NCBI GenBank assembly: GCA_016719575.1
Contig: JADJYV010000009.1
Location: forward strand, 1-64,000
From: Pseudobdellovibrionaceae bacterium
GTDB taxonomy: Bacteria; Bdellovibrionota; Bdellovibrionia; Bdellovibrionales; Bdellovibrionaceae
Reading direction: 5' to 3'
Length of the DNA: 64,000 nt
The translations under genes and the position numbers were made by a program. The notes under the pieces are model-generated. The model saw nothing but the letters and a program-made list of their open reading frames with translations, was not told the origin of the DNA and searched no databases. This document shows positions 8,570-17,789 of this stretch, in pieces (the first letter of the stretch is position 1; each line of letters begins with the position of its first letter).

Positions 8570-8740
8570 CTATCTTTTTCTTCCCGTAACTAGCGAGCCC
8601 ATGAATGAAACGACAGCAAAGACTAAGAAAACTACGAGAAGAATCCTACCGATTTCCATGGAAAACCCCGCAATGCCGCCGGCGCCCAAAGCAAATGCGA
8701 TCAATGCTAAAATAAAAAACCCAATTGCTGCTCGAACCAT
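8570..8740 (-). CDS. DUF1328-family membrane protein
   Basis: 56 residues with two transmembrane helices (Ile-Gly-Phe-Phe-Ile-Leu-Ala-Leu-Ile-Ala-Phe ... Gly-Gly-Ile-Ala-Gly, then Ile-Leu-Leu-Val-Val-Phe-Leu-Val-Phe-Ala-Val). Length, the Ala-Gly-Gly-Ile-Ala-Gly link and the ending match DUF1328 (YtjA-like), small inner-membrane proteins often found beside CsbD genes. A perfect AGGAGG lies six bases before ATG 8740. Confidence 0.88.
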   Translation of the reverse strand: MVRAAIGFFILALIAFALGAGGIAGFSMEIGRILLVVFLVFAVVSFMGSLVTGRKR

Positions 8741-8818
8741 AAAAACCTCCTGAGAAGCGAGTTACGCAAGGACTGTGCCAAGTTAGGCTCCATCTAAGCT
8801 AAGATGGCAATTCTTCTG

Positions 8819-8831
8819 GGACATAATGTCC
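8819..8831. promoter_or_regulatory. Perfect palindrome in the divergent stress promoter
   Basis: GGACAT-A-ATGTCC, a 13-bp perfect inverted repeat, with a half-site-like GGGACAAT about ten bases further on (from 8839). It lies in the 184-base gap between the divergently transcribed DUF1328 and DUF883 genes and is a candidate operator for the whole cluster. Confidence 0.45.
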
Positions 8832-8924
8832 GTTGTTTGGGACAATTCTAACAAAATATTTTTTTATATTTACTTCTGGAGCCTAGAACCGGTAAGGAAG
8901 AGAGGAAAATTCTAGGAGATCAAT

Positions 8925-9227
8925 ATGGCAAAAACAAATCACGATATTAAAACTCTATCAGAAGCGATTCATCACCTTGAAAAGTCAGGTACGCATAAAG
9001 CCAAAGACCTTCATGAAGCTTTTGGTAAAGAATTTTCAGAAATTAAAGAGGCTTTTGAAAATTTGAAGCCTCGGTTGGAAGAGATGAAAGAGGCTGCTGA
9101 AGATGAGGTCAGTCAAGTTAAGAAGGACGTTGAGAAAAATGTGAAGGAACATCCCTGGATGGCATTGGGAATCGCCGGTTTGATTGGGATTTTTCTTGGC
9201 TGGCTCATTGGTCGAGGAAGCAAATAG
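8925..9227 (+). CDS. DUF883 (YqjD/ElaB-like) inner-membrane protein
   Basis: 100 residues: a long charged amphipathic helix (about 1-75), then His-Pro-Trp-Met-Ala-Leu-Gly-Ile-Ala-Gly and one C-terminal transmembrane helix ending Gly-Trp-Leu-Ile-Gly-Arg. This is the DUF883 layout of E. coli YqjD and ElaB, C-tail-anchored proteins that bind ribosomes in stationary phase. AGGAGAT precedes the ATG. Followed after 11 bases by a holin-like membrane protein, as in yqjDE. Confidence 0.9.
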   Translation: MAKTNHDIKTLSEAIHHLEKSGTHKAKDLHEAFGKEFSEIKEAFENLKPRLEEMKEAAEDEVSQVKKDVEKNVKEHPWMALGIAGLIGIFLGWLIGRGSK

Positions 9228-9238
9228 AAGGGAGTCAA

Positions 9239-9592
9239 ATGGGAAATCTGCTACTGCTTATTTCTAAAGTCTTTTTATTCAAAAAGGCGGCCGTTGAAGT
9301 TAAAAAAAGAGGTTTCCTGTTATATTTAAAAGCTCTTCAAGTCGCTCGCAAAAGTCTAGCCGGAGCTCTCCTCGTTTACACCATGCTCCAGTTTTTAGTT
9401 ATTGGTTTTTTTGGTGCAGTGACGGCAGCAATATTTTTGTTACCACATGATTTGGAAACAAAACTATTTCTTATATTTTTCATTTGTTTGGGTGTCTTTA
9501 TAGTGACCCTCATTGGATTTCTCTATGCTATGTCAGAAAAAGTTTGGTACAAAGCCGCCCAAGTCGAAGAGATTTTGGAGCAATTCGATTGA
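9239..9592 (+). CDS. YqjE/holin_3_6-like membrane protein
   Basis: 117 residues with two strong hydrophobic segments (about 42-66 and 73-98) joined by a short Pro-His-Asp turn, and charged ends. Order and spacing after a DUF883 gene resemble yqjE (phage holin superfamily 3.6 fold). No catalytic motif. Role inferred as envelope stress; sequence similarity was judged by pattern only. Confidence 0.6.
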   Translation: MGNLLLLISKVFLFKKAAVEVKKRGFLLYLKALQVARKSLAGALLVYTMLQFLVIGFFGAVTAAIFLLPHDLETKLFLIFFICLGVFIVTLIGFLYAMSEKVWYKAAQVEEILEQFD

Positions 9593-9608
9593 AATGTGAG
9601 CTGACGAT

Positions 9609-10665
9609 ATGAAAATAGCTGCTAACTATAGAATCTGGGCGAAAATTACAATCTTAACTGGTTTAATTTTGGCTGTTGTAGGAATTCTTTTCCCATTTTT
9701 GAGTCCTTTGTTCATGGGGGCCGTGTTCGCCATAGTCGTACTTCCTTTTTATAAAAAAGTTCTTAATTATATCGATAAACCTCAAAGGGCTAGTTTTGCG
9801 ACCATTTCAATTTTTATCATTACAATTCTAGTGCCAATAATTTTTGTCGTCGTCAGAGGTGGTAAACTCACCATTCAGTTTATGGAACAATACAGCACCA
9901 TGAAGCCGATCGCAGCAAGTCCGCAGACAACTGAGTTCGATTTTCATTTAAAGAACTTTGGTGATACCATCGGGTTTGAATTGCCTGCATCGGCAGAGTT
10001 GTATCAAAAAGCTATTTCTTGGGGAGCAAGTTTTTTTTTTCGGACTAGTGTCAGATTTTTTTTCAGGGTTACCTGGTTTTTTTGTTAACCTTTTAATTTC
10101 TATACTGGTTATGTACTATGCGCTCTTTCACCACAAAGAAATTGAACAAATGGGCCTAAAAGCAAGTCTCCTCAATATTTCTTCTGCGAAAAAGCTGTTG
10201 GGAGCCATAGGCCAATCCTGTCGAACAGTTGTCTTTGCTAATTTAATTACAGGATTGGCTCAGGCTTTTCTGATCGCTCTAGCCTCTGCATTGACAGGCT
10301 CAGGAGATTTTTTTGTTGTTATTTTCGTAACATTTGTTCTTTCGTTTATACCTATCGTAGGCGCAGCTCCCGCTGGGCTCCTACTTGCAGTTATTCAATT
10401 GGCACAGGGGAATTACATTGCTGGGATAGTTATGATGGTGGTCGCTTTGTTTGCAGGTGTCATTGATAATATCATTCGACCTTATTTAATGAGTGATTCA
10501 GAAGAAAGCGGTCACCCTTTAATGAGTCTCTTAGGCGTGCTTGGAGGGATTTATATATTTGGACTACCCGGACTATTTATAGGCCCATTGGTTATTTCAA
10601 TTGGCTTGAAAATCATTCCTATTTATTTAATAGATTTGAATTTTCACGAAGAATTCAATAATTAG
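9609..10665 (+). pseudogene. AI-2E family transporter (PerM-like), split at T10 run
   Basis: About 352 residues if read through. The first frame (9609-10088) gives the first membrane helices (Pro-Phe-Leu-Ser-Pro-Leu-Phe-Met-Gly-Ala) and the second, from 10030, the remainder, with the family motifs Gly-Ala-Ala-Pro-Ala-Gly and Asp-Asn-Ile-Ile-Arg-Pro-Tyr-Leu-Met and the C-terminal Gly-Gly-Ile-Tyr-Ile-Phe-Gly-Leu-Pro-Gly-Leu-Phe-Ile-Gly-Pro. The two join if one T is removed from the T10 run 10031-10040. Members are polytopic exporters; substrate unknown. Third gene of the plus-strand arm of the stress cluster. Confidence 0.8.
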
Positions 10666-10753
10666 AAATCGATTGAGATTCGCATTCGGGTTGGGTTTGC
10701 CTCCAACTCAATACCAGTGAAGTTGATGTTCGCAACTAGAGCGGCAGCTTTAC

Positions 10754-10786
10754 GATGGTTCTCCGGATTGATCCGGGGTGAATAAG
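10754..10786. repeat. Repeat block with CCGGAT-TG-ATCCGG hairpin, copy 1
   Basis: About 32 bases here match, in inverted orientation, about 34246-34278. The block contains a perfect hairpin (10763-10768 with 10771-10776). In both places it stands some distance outside the shared HNH-flank block, so it looks like part of the same duplicated unit. Confidence 0.7.
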
Positions 10787-10986
10787 ATTTGATTTAAAAA
10801 TTAATTCATTGAGTCAAAAATGCTTGAGGGGAGTCCTTTTGAGGAAATTAGTTGGGTGGTGAAACATTTTAACAGGGGATGGTCAGTTAGAAAAGGGAAT
10901 GACGCTTGAGCTGGTCGCGGGGAAGGGGGGTAGGGGGGTTTAATGTTAAATTGTACTTGACCAATTAGAAGTTATTGTTCATTAGT

Positions 10987-11300
10987 GAATAAACATCGCG
11001 GCATTTTTGAGTTATTTACTTTGAAGCGAATTTTTCTCTTGCGCGTGTTTTTACGACTCACAGGACCCTCCTTGGGGCGATTTCTCGTTGAGCTTGAGGT
11101 CGGAGTCGCGCAGCGAACGCAGACTGACCCATGTTATTTTACTTCACATCAACGAAGTGGAATTCCGAGATTTGCATCTGAAAATGGGCTGCGAAAGTCG
11201 TTTTTCTTATGTAGTCACAGTAAGGGTGATCACCTTGCTTTTCCTCTTCATGCGGAAGTTGCAGCTAAGTCTTTTGTTGTTCCTCAGAATGGGTAGAAAC
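10987..11300 (+). pseudogene. HNH-endonuclease unit remnant (flank plus 5' gene piece)
   Basis: 10987-11114 is nearly identical, inverted, to 34076-34205 upstream of the intact HNH gene. It is joined directly to a piece of the HNH coding sequence (about 11109-11215, encoding the Ser-Glu-Arg ... Leu-Thr-His-Val-Ile-Leu-Leu-His-Ile-Asn-Glu-Val region). The gene start and about 210 bases present in the intact copy are missing, and the missing stretch in the intact copy is bounded by CGCAGC direct repeats. Beyond about 11230 similarity fades, with only traces such as Glu-Val-Ala-Ala-Lys. It lies between the AI-2E gene and dnaE2. Confidence 0.75.
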
Positions 11301-11347
11301 GAACAGGAAGCTTTAAAAAAACGAGACGTTTTGTTTCGATATGTTTT

Positions 11348-14300
11348 TTACCAATCGATTCGATCCAACATTCGAGGGTGTGGCTGATGACTCCTTGTTC
11401 TTTCAGAATGAGCAAAGGATTCAATTTGTTCGGCCAAAATCGTAATGTGCTCGTCAAGCCTCTGTAATTTGCCTGTAACGACGAGAAAACGTGAGGATCT
11501 GAAGATAGATTTGAATTTATCATAGACATCTGGTTGCAAAACTAAATCGATCGTCCCAAATTCGTCTTCAAGTGTTACGAAGCCAAAGCCCTTAGCTGCT
11601 GGGGGTCGCTGATCTACGAGAAGAATACCCGCACATCTAACCATCGTATTTCTTTTAATTTTTTTGAGCGCTTTTGATGTTGTTCCGGGTAGGTGCGGAA
11701 CTTCTAATCTTAGTTGGATCATCAAGCTGCCCTTGAGCGAATACCCAATAGTTCGGTAATCAATAATTGCTTCCTCTAGTTCCGTCATTGGTGAAAAGAC
11801 ATTTTCTCCATCATCAATTTTGATGTTTTCATCGAAAAAGGAAAGTTGAGAGGAGAATACATTCTTGCCCATAAGATTTTTGAAAGCCAGTGACTTCCAA
11901 AAAGAATGTCTTCTATCAACCCCAAAGCATTCAAAAGCATTTGCGATAGTAAGAGTGCTTAGCACCGCCTTATCGAAATTGGTTCGAGCAATAAAATCTT
12001 CGATAGAATGAAATACTCGTTTGTTCCTTTCGGCAATCATTTCATCAACAACCTCTCTGCGTATTTTTCGAATATCCCGAAATCCCATACGAACACACTT
12101 TTCTCCTTCCATGAGTGCGTCCCAGTCGGATTTCAGTGGATGCACGGGGAGTACTTTCACTCCGCTGTTACGGATGGCTTCGTTAATTAGAAAGTCGACT
12201 CTGTAAAATCCCATGGGCTGTGAGTTAATGAGAGCACACAGGTATTCAGCTGGGAAATGGGCTTTCAAATAGGCCGACTTGAATGCGAGGGAGCCATAAG
12301 AGGCGGCGTGGGCCTCTGGAAATCCATAGCTTGCAAAGCCTTGTGTCCGGCTCATGATATCCGTAGCAAGGTCTGTCTTAATTCCATTCTCAATCATAGA
12401 TCGGAAGAGCTTTTGACCTTGACTGTCAACAGTGGTCGCGCTCCTCTCTTTGCCCAAGGATCTCCGCAATTGGTCTGCCTCTAATGAGGACCAATGACAA
12501 ACATCCATTGCGATTTGCATGATTTGATCTGGAAACATGGCCACTCCATGCGTACGTCCCAAGATAGTGTCCATCGCCTTGTTGCCACTCTGAAACGGGA
12601 GGCCTCGCTTGGCATTTTGTCGGCCACGCAAATAGGATCTGCTCATGCCTCCCTTGCTCATGCTTGGACGGATAAGCGCAACTTGAATTGTCATTTCATA
12701 GGGGGTGGAAGGTTTTGTGTGGGGCAATGAGTTCATCTGCGCCCGTGACTCAATTTGGAAGCAGCCCGCTGTTTCTGCCCTTTGAATAAGGCTATAAGTC
12801 TTTGCGTCGTTGATAGGAATATCACGCCAGTCGATACCAATAAGGTGCGTTGCTTTGCGAATAGCAGTTAAGAATCCAATCGAAAGGATATCAATCTTCA
12901 TCATGCCGAGAGTTTCAAGGTCATGTTTATCCCATTGAACGATGGTCCTTCCATCCATTGCGGCGGGTTCAATCGGGACAGTTTCAACCAAAGGTTCGTT
13001 TGTTATAACGAATCCGCCAGAGTGGGTTCCTATATGGCGGGGGAAATCGGCGATTTCACTTGTAAGTGTGCCGACAAACACCCCTCGCTGGGCATATTGT
13101 TTTGCCAGTTCGTTGAAGCGCGACTTGACGACATCTGCCTTAAGTGTTCCGACTTCGACTCCAATGGCTTTGCAAATTTCTCGAAAGGCGCCAGCACGTT
13201 TATAAGTATGGACTGCTGCGACCATGCCGGCCCGGTCACGCCCGTACCGCGAATAAATTCCTTGGATAACTTCCTCTCTACGTTCGTGTTCGAAGTCCAC
13301 GTCGATGTCAGGCGGATCTTTTCTTGCGTCGTTTGCAAAACGATCAAAAAGCAACTGCGCAGAGATGGGGTCTACGGCTGTAATGCCAAGTGCGTAACAA
13401 ACAATCGAGCTGGCAGCTGACCCTCGACCTTGAAAGACAATTTTTTTGTCTCTGGCGTCTTTCAAAATGTCGTGCATCGTAAGGAAGTAATCTTCTTCCC
13501 CACGTTTTGCGAAAAACTCTAATTCACGCCGAATTTGAGAATCGACCTCCTTAGATAAAAGTCCTTTGTATCTTTCTTTTGCTCCGGCTAAAACCAACTC
13601 TCGTAAATAGCTTTTGGCAGTATGCCCCGTTGGCACGGCCTCTTTGGGATAAGTATACTTGAGATCCGAAAGTGAAAAGGTGCAACTGGCTGCGATTCGC
13701 AAAGTATTTTGTATTGCTTCCGGCAGGTCCGAAAAAAGAAGTTCCATCTGCAGGGGAGACTTAAGATATCTTTCAGCATTGCCAAAAAGTTTAAAGCCCG
13801 CAGTGTCGAGAATAGTTCCCTCACGAATGCAGGTGAGGCAGTCCTGAAGAGGTCTTCGTTTCGGGTCGTGGTAATGAACGTCGTTCGTTGCGACAATTGG
13901 AAGATTGAACTTCGATGAAATCGTCAGAGCTTGGTGAGTTCTCTTTCTGTCAAGGCCATCAAGGTATCTGCACAAACTGATATAAATCTTATCTTTAAAT
14001 AAACGCTTGAGTTGTTCAAAATCATTTTTGGAATCGGACTTGGCTATGCAAATAAGTTCATTTGCACCGGCGAAACGTCGAACCAGGAATTCCAATTCAT
14101 CATTGGTTATAAATCCTTGTCCTTTTTCTTTCCCCGCATGAACATGTGTAATGATTCGACAGAGGAGTCCCCAGGCACTTCGAGTTTGTGCAATGAGGGT
14201 TATTGGCGGTTGATCCTTTATTGTGATTTCAGAGCCCGAAATAAGCTTTAAATTCGGTGCTTGGTCCCTTATTGCCTCAAACGCACGCGGAAGTCCATAA

Positions 14301-14428
14301 ACCCCATTGATATCTGCAATTCCAATGGCAGGCATATCCATTTCAGCGGCTCGTGCAACGTACTCTCGTGAGTCAGAAGCCCCTCTAAGAAATGAAAAAT
14401 TCGACTTGCAATTGAGTTCTACATACAT
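11348..14428 (-). CDS. dnaE2: Error-prone DNA polymerase DnaE2 (ImuC)
   Basis: 1026 residues, normal for DnaE2. An N-terminal PHP domain (Leu-Asn-Cys-Lys-Ser-Asn-Phe-Ser-Phe-Leu-Arg-Gly-Ala-Ser, about 4-17) is followed by the C-family palm with Gln-Gly-Arg-Gly-Ser-Ala-Ala (333-339), the catalytic Asp pair in Pro-Asp-Ile-Asp-Val-Asp-Phe (373-379) and a third Asp in Lys-Ile-Asp-Ile-Leu. Fingers, an HhH region and an OB fold (about 920-1000) complete it. It is the translesion polymerase of the ImuABC mutasome, which copies damaged DNA with low fidelity. Starts three bases after the imuB stop; last gene of the operon. Confidence 0.97.
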   Translation of the reverse strand: MYVELNCKSNFSFLRGASDSREYVARAAEMDMPAIGIADINGVYGLPRAFEAIRDQAPNLKLISGSEITIKDQPPITLIAQTRSAWGLLCRIITHVHAGKEKGQGFITNDELEFLVRRFAGANELICIAKSDSKNDFEQLKRLFKDKIYISLCRYLDGLDRKRTHQALTISSKFNLPIVATNDVHYHDPKRRPLQDCLTCIREGTILDTAGFKLFGNAERYLKSPLQMELLFSDLPEAIQNTLRIAASCTFSLSDLKYTYPKEAVPTGHTAKSYLRELVLAGAKERYKGLLSKEVDSQIRRELEFFAKRGEEDYFLTMHDILKDARDKKIVFQGRGSAASSIVCYALGITAVDPISAQLLFDRFANDARKDPPDIDVDFEHERREEVIQGIYSRYGRDRAGMVAAVHTYKRAGAFREICKAIGVEVGTLKADVVKSRFNELAKQYAQRGVFVGTLTSEIADFPRHIGTHSGGFVITNEPLVETVPIEPAAMDGRTIVQWDKHDLETLGMMKIDILSIGFLTAIRKATHLIGIDWRDIPINDAKTYSLIQRAETAGCFQIESRAQMNSLPHTKPSTPYEMTIQVALIRPSMSKGGMSRSYLRGRQNAKRGLPFQSGNKAMDTILGRTHGVAMFPDQIMQIAMDVCHWSSLEADQLRRSLGKERSATTVDSQGQKLFRSMIENGIKTDLATDIMSRTQGFASYGFPEAHAASYGSLAFKSAYLKAHFPAEYLCALINSQPMGFYRVDFLINEAIRNSGVKVLPVHPLKSDWDALMEGEKCVRMGFRDIRKIRREVVDEMIAERNKRVFHSIEDFIARTNFDKAVLSTLTIANAFECFGVDRRHSFWKSLAFKNLMGKNVFSSQLSFFDENIKIDDGENVFSPMTELEEAIIDYRTIGYSLKGSLMIQLRLEVPHLPGTTSKALKKIKRNTMVRCAGILLVDQRPPAAKGFGFVTLEDEFGTIDLVLQPDVYDKFKSIFRSSRFLVVTGKLQRLDEHITILAEQIESFAHSERTRSHQPHPRMLDRIDW

Positions 14429-14430
14429 AG

Positions 14431-15753
14431 TTACCCGTAGTAGCCGTGAAGATAAAATTCTCTGTTCGGGGTTTCAAAGACAGAAATTTTTTGATGCCCC
14501 TCAATTTCGACATGGTAGTAATTTCGGTCAAAGGTGTCTTTAGTTTCAGGAACTGGTTTTTCAAACCATCCTCCGCTGATTTTTTCGACGTTGTTATCCC
14601 AATTCAAAATTCTGTAACGTCGCCTTCTTATATGGATAAATCCTGCTGTGACCTCAATCTTAATGGGGTGGCGGCAAAGATAGGTTGCTCGCTCAGGAAT
14701 AAATTCGGTGATGTCTGGTGTGGTTAAGGCGCTTTCATGAGGAGAATCGATTTTTTTACGCCAGGATCTTTCTGGCCGACGATCTTCAGTAAGTTCTGCT
14801 TGAAATATATTATCTTTGCCGAGCATTTCTACGAGCTGATTGTGAATGGAATGAATTTGTTCTTGTCTTTCTTCGTCCGCATTAAAAATATTTTTCTGAC
14901 TGCTATCATGAAAAATAGTTTTAAGCACGACTGTCTGTATGGCTTCGATTGGAGAAAGAACAGGTCTTTTCTCAAAATCCCTAGAGAGGCGCTCTTTAAT
15001 AATTCGTAGGGCACCTTTGACAGAGCTCTGAGGAGTGAAAAAATCAAAATTAAAATTTCGGATAGGATCCGGATTGGTTGAGACCTTTTCGCAACGGATT
15101 TGAACGGCAAGCCTCATCAGTTTCTTTCTGCGAGCGAAGAGCCGGGAGAAAATTGTATCGAGTTGGTTTTTTAATTCGAAAAGGATTGGATCAAGTTCGC
15201 CGTAAAATTCAAAATATGGAAATTCTTTTTTTTCTTCTATGATTTCTTCTGGCGCCCAAGGTGGCCATACAATTTGATCTTTCTGATTTGCTCGACTGTG
15301 ACAATGACGGCCAATAACTCCGAACCTTGAAATCAGCTCTTGAACGGGCAGGCGCTTGAATTGTCCAAGGTTCTTAATTCCCAAATCTTGAAACGATGTT
15401 ATTAAATTCTGAACTGATTTTCTGAGGGCCAGATCACGGTCGAAGGGATCAGCAAGCTCAAGCAGAGCCTGCAATGGCAGGTCCGCCATTGAGTGCCTGT
15501 TAAAAATTGCGAGGGTCAGGGCCTCTAAAAGGTCATTGCCAACCCCTATCTTTGTCGAAAGATTTCTTTTTCTAAGCATGATGGTTGCGCGGGCTATAAA
15601 ACTATCTTCCGAATATAGACTTTTGCACTTTCCAATCTCTACAAATATGGCTCGATCTGTTCGGGTACAGATTTGTGGGCTAAAGCGCAGAAACAACTCT
15701 GCAATCTTGTTGGTTGGAATTGGTTGGTCAAACCAAAGGCAGGCAACTCTCAT
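14431..15753 (-). CDS. imuB: ImuB, Y-family polymerase-like mutasome adaptor
   Basis: 440 residues, similar to DinB/UmuC-fold ImuB proteins. The N-terminus (Arg-Val-Ala-Cys-Leu-Trp-Phe) replaces the metal-binding Asp motif of active Y polymerases, as expected for the catalytically dead ImuB that links the DnaE2 polymerase to the beta clamp. A helix-hairpin-helix region (Leu-Gly-Gln-Phe-Lys-Arg-Leu-Pro, about 134-141) and a little-finger region with Glu-Leu-Asp-Pro-Ile follow. Its ATG overlaps the imuA stop by four bases. Call rests on fold motifs and context. Confidence 0.92.
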   Translation of the reverse strand: MRVACLWFDQPIPTNKIAELFLRFSPQICTRTDRAIFVEIGKCKSLYSEDSFIARATIMLRKRNLSTKIGVGNDLLEALTLAIFNRHSMADLPLQALLELADPFDRDLALRKSVQNLITSFQDLGIKNLGQFKRLPVQELISRFGVIGRHCHSRANQKDQIVWPPWAPEEIIEEKKEFPYFEFYGELDPILFELKNQLDTIFSRLFARRKKLMRLAVQIRCEKVSTNPDPIRNFNFDFFTPQSSVKGALRIIKERLSRDFEKRPVLSPIEAIQTVVLKTIFHDSSQKNIFNADEERQEQIHSIHNQLVEMLGKDNIFQAELTEDRRPERSWRKKIDSPHESALTTPDITEFIPERATYLCRHPIKIEVTAGFIHIRRRRYRILNWDNNVEKISGGWFEKPVPETKDTFDRNYYHVEIEGHQKISVFETPNREFYLHGYYG

Positions 15754-16292
15754 TGCTGGCCCCCGTGTTTTTGGCGTTGCACTCGAATTTCGAAACCATG
15801 GTCAGAATAGTTAATTTCAAGTTGAAGTGAAATCGGCCATGCTTGAGAAAAGGAACCGTCACCTAAAAGAAAAAGTGTGCTTTTTGATTTTTCAGCCAGG
15901 AGATGAAGGCGCTGAAAAACTTTGATTTCCTTGAACCGATTCGGCGCGATGATGAATGGATAGTGTTGGCTTTCAAGGGCCAGCCTTAATGGTTGCTGAA
16001 GATCGCCTGCCGTATTTACGAACTTTATCCTCTCAAGTCGCACGCCACGCTGATGAATAGCTGCGGGGTTCACATGGGATTCACTCTCGCACTCGCACCA
16101 GAGTATGTAATGGGCAGGATGAAGGCTTAAGAGCTTCAATAGCCATTCAGTACGAGCATTCCCCAAGAGTTCAACGATAATGCCTCGGGCGACGCCCGAA
16201 GGAAAATTCGGCGCACTCCAAAACTCTTTGCTTGGAAGTTCAATACTTCCTGTTCTCTGACGAAGGTCGCGCACGATTTCAGCTTTACCCAT
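15750..16292 (-). CDS. imuA: ImuA-like RecA-fold protein, apparently without P-loop
   Basis: 180 residues, shorter than classical ImuA (about 230-270). The start Gly-Ile-Ile-Val-Glu-Leu-Leu-Gly-Asn-Ala-Arg-Thr-Glu-Trp-Leu-Leu aligns with the ImuA/RecA-like Walker A region, but no GxxxxGK(S/T) is present, so ATP binding is doubtful. Leu-Trp-Cys-Glu-Cys-Glu-Ser-Glu-Ser and a C-terminal Leu-Glu-Ile fit the family layout. First gene of imuA-imuB-dnaE2, with AGGAGG ahead of its ATG. No lexA gene in the cassette; an exact TTAC-N3-GTAA LexA box was looked for upstream and not found. Confidence 0.8.
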   Translation of the reverse strand: MGKAEIVRDLRQRTGSIELPSKEFWSAPNFPSGVARGIIVELLGNARTEWLLKLLSLHPAHYILWCECESESHVNPAAIHQRGVRLERIKFVNTAGDLQQPLRLALESQHYPFIIAPNRFKEIKVFQRLHLLAEKSKSTLFLLGDGSFSQAWPISLQLEINYSDHGFEIRVQRQKHGGQQ

Positions 16293-16589
16293 GGGGGAGT
16301 CCTCCTTTCGAGCTAAGATGGTAAATCTAGAGGTATGTGTAAATTATATGTAAGTCAATGCGCCTGAATTTCAGACTCGCGCTGGGAACCTGTTTTGAAA
16401 ATATCAATTAATGTGTAAAACCATATACTTATGGCGTCCGATTGATTTTTGATCGCCGCACAGCCGTAATTCTAAAACTAGCCTAAAATTGAGGTGTGTT
16501 GAGGTTAGCCCAACTTTCATATCATGGAGCGCCGAGGCGGTTCAGAGTCACTCTTTACTGATAAGATGTTTCGCAATTGAGGTTTCAAT

Positions 16590-17579
16590 ATGTGTTATTC
16601 AGCGATGGTCGAACAAGATGCAAAAAAATTGGCCCGTCAATTCGACGCCGAAGTTCAAATAAAAATGTACGCCGAATTGTTTCAGCGTCGCCTTGATGGA
16701 GAAAAGCTTTACATAAATAAGGCAATGGAGATTCCATTTTTAACGAATGCGAAAACGATGGAGGAACGCTCTGTTGGAGTGGCTATTCGAAAATGGCATG
16801 AAAATGAAATCAATCGACTGACAAGAGAATTAGAAAAGCAAGAGATGCGATTGGCGAATGCATTGCAAGCGTTAGAGAAAAAAGAAACTAAAAAAGCACA
16901 GGAAGATAAAAGAATATCGACCAGCAAAATTTCAAAATGCAAACTTGATTTAGAAAGACATGAATCAGAAAAACTGGAATCTGAATCTGAAAGCCGGATT
17001 TATCCACTTCATTACGCGTCGCTACTATGCCTGAATGAAAAGAACGAAAGAGTAATTATGCCCATGCGCTATTTGATGCGCCCCCACAATGAAACTGAAG
17101 ATTTCGATAGAACCCACAATGGTTGCTATAATGCGCGTTTTGACAGTTTAACGAAGGTCGCTTTCTGGCGTGACTCGCTAGAAAAACGTCGTGGAATTAT
17201 GGTCGTCAGAAAATTTTATGAGAATGTTCCACTAGAAAAGTACCCGAATAAAAAAACGCTTTCGACTGATCTTAAAGAAAAAGACAATATAGTGGTTTGC
17301 TTCGAACCTCAGGGGGTCGAAGAAATGTATATTCCAGTGATTTGGGATTGCTGGAGAAGAAAGGGTGAATCCGCTCTTTACACGGCAGCCCTCATAACAG
17401 ATGATCCAGCTCCCGAAGTTAAAGCGACAGGGCATGACCGCACACCCATTTTTTTAAAAGCATCGGCAATTGATTCCTGGCTGTACGCAACGGGAACTGG
17501 AAAAGAAATTAAGGAAGGCGCCCTGTTGGACCGCGAGAAGCCATACTACGGCCACAAAGTTTTGGGCGTCGCTTCGTAG
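16590..17579 (+). CDS. HMCES/YedK-type SOS response-associated peptidase (SRAP)
   Basis: 329 residues. Cys2 directly after Met (Met-Cys-Tyr-Ser) is the nucleophile that forms a DNA-protein crosslink with abasic sites in SRAP proteins. Asn-Ala-Arg-Phe-Asp-Ser-Leu (about 184) and the later Glu and His positions (Lys-Phe-Tyr-Glu-Asn; Gly-His-Asp-Arg-Thr-Pro) match the active-site set. A coiled Lys/Glu-rich insert (about 70-130) makes it longer than YedK. It is divergent from imuA across a 297-base region, so abasic-site protection and translesion synthesis may share control. Confidence 0.88.
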   Translation: MCYSAMVEQDAKKLARQFDAEVQIKMYAELFQRRLDGEKLYINKAMEIPFLTNAKTMEERSVGVAIRKWHENEINRLTRELEKQEMRLANALQALEKKETKKAQEDKRISTSKISKCKLDLERHESEKLESESESRIYPLHYASLLCLNEKNERVIMPMRYLMRPHNETEDFDRTHNGCYNARFDSLTKVAFWRDSLEKRRGIMVVRKFYENVPLEKYPNKKTLSTDLKEKDNIVVCFEPQGVEEMYIPVIWDCWRRKGESALYTAALITDDPAPEVKATGHDRTPIFLKASAIDSWLYATGTGKEIKEGALLDREKPYYGHKVLGVAS

Positions 17580-17789
17580 GGAATTGTTTCCGGAATCATT
17601 TTGTAAGGAGTAGGTTGGTCGAGAATTTCCTATATGAATATAATATACGAAAAACGAACCAACGTAATCCAAGTCAGAGAATATATCAGCCGCTGCCGAG
17701 CATGCATAAATGCATCTAAGGAATGCACATATTTGCATTTTAAAAAAAGGGCGACTGAACTATATATAGCTCCAACAAAGGAGTTCTCA

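Noticed and set aside
12923..13420. Long plus-strand open frame inside dnaE2
   Set aside because: Antisense shadow of a strongly conserved polymerase gene, no ribosome binding site.
16310..16425. LexA box of the TTAC-N3-GTAA type upstream of imuA
   Set aside because: Only near matches (for example TTAATGTGTAA) are present; not enough to call.
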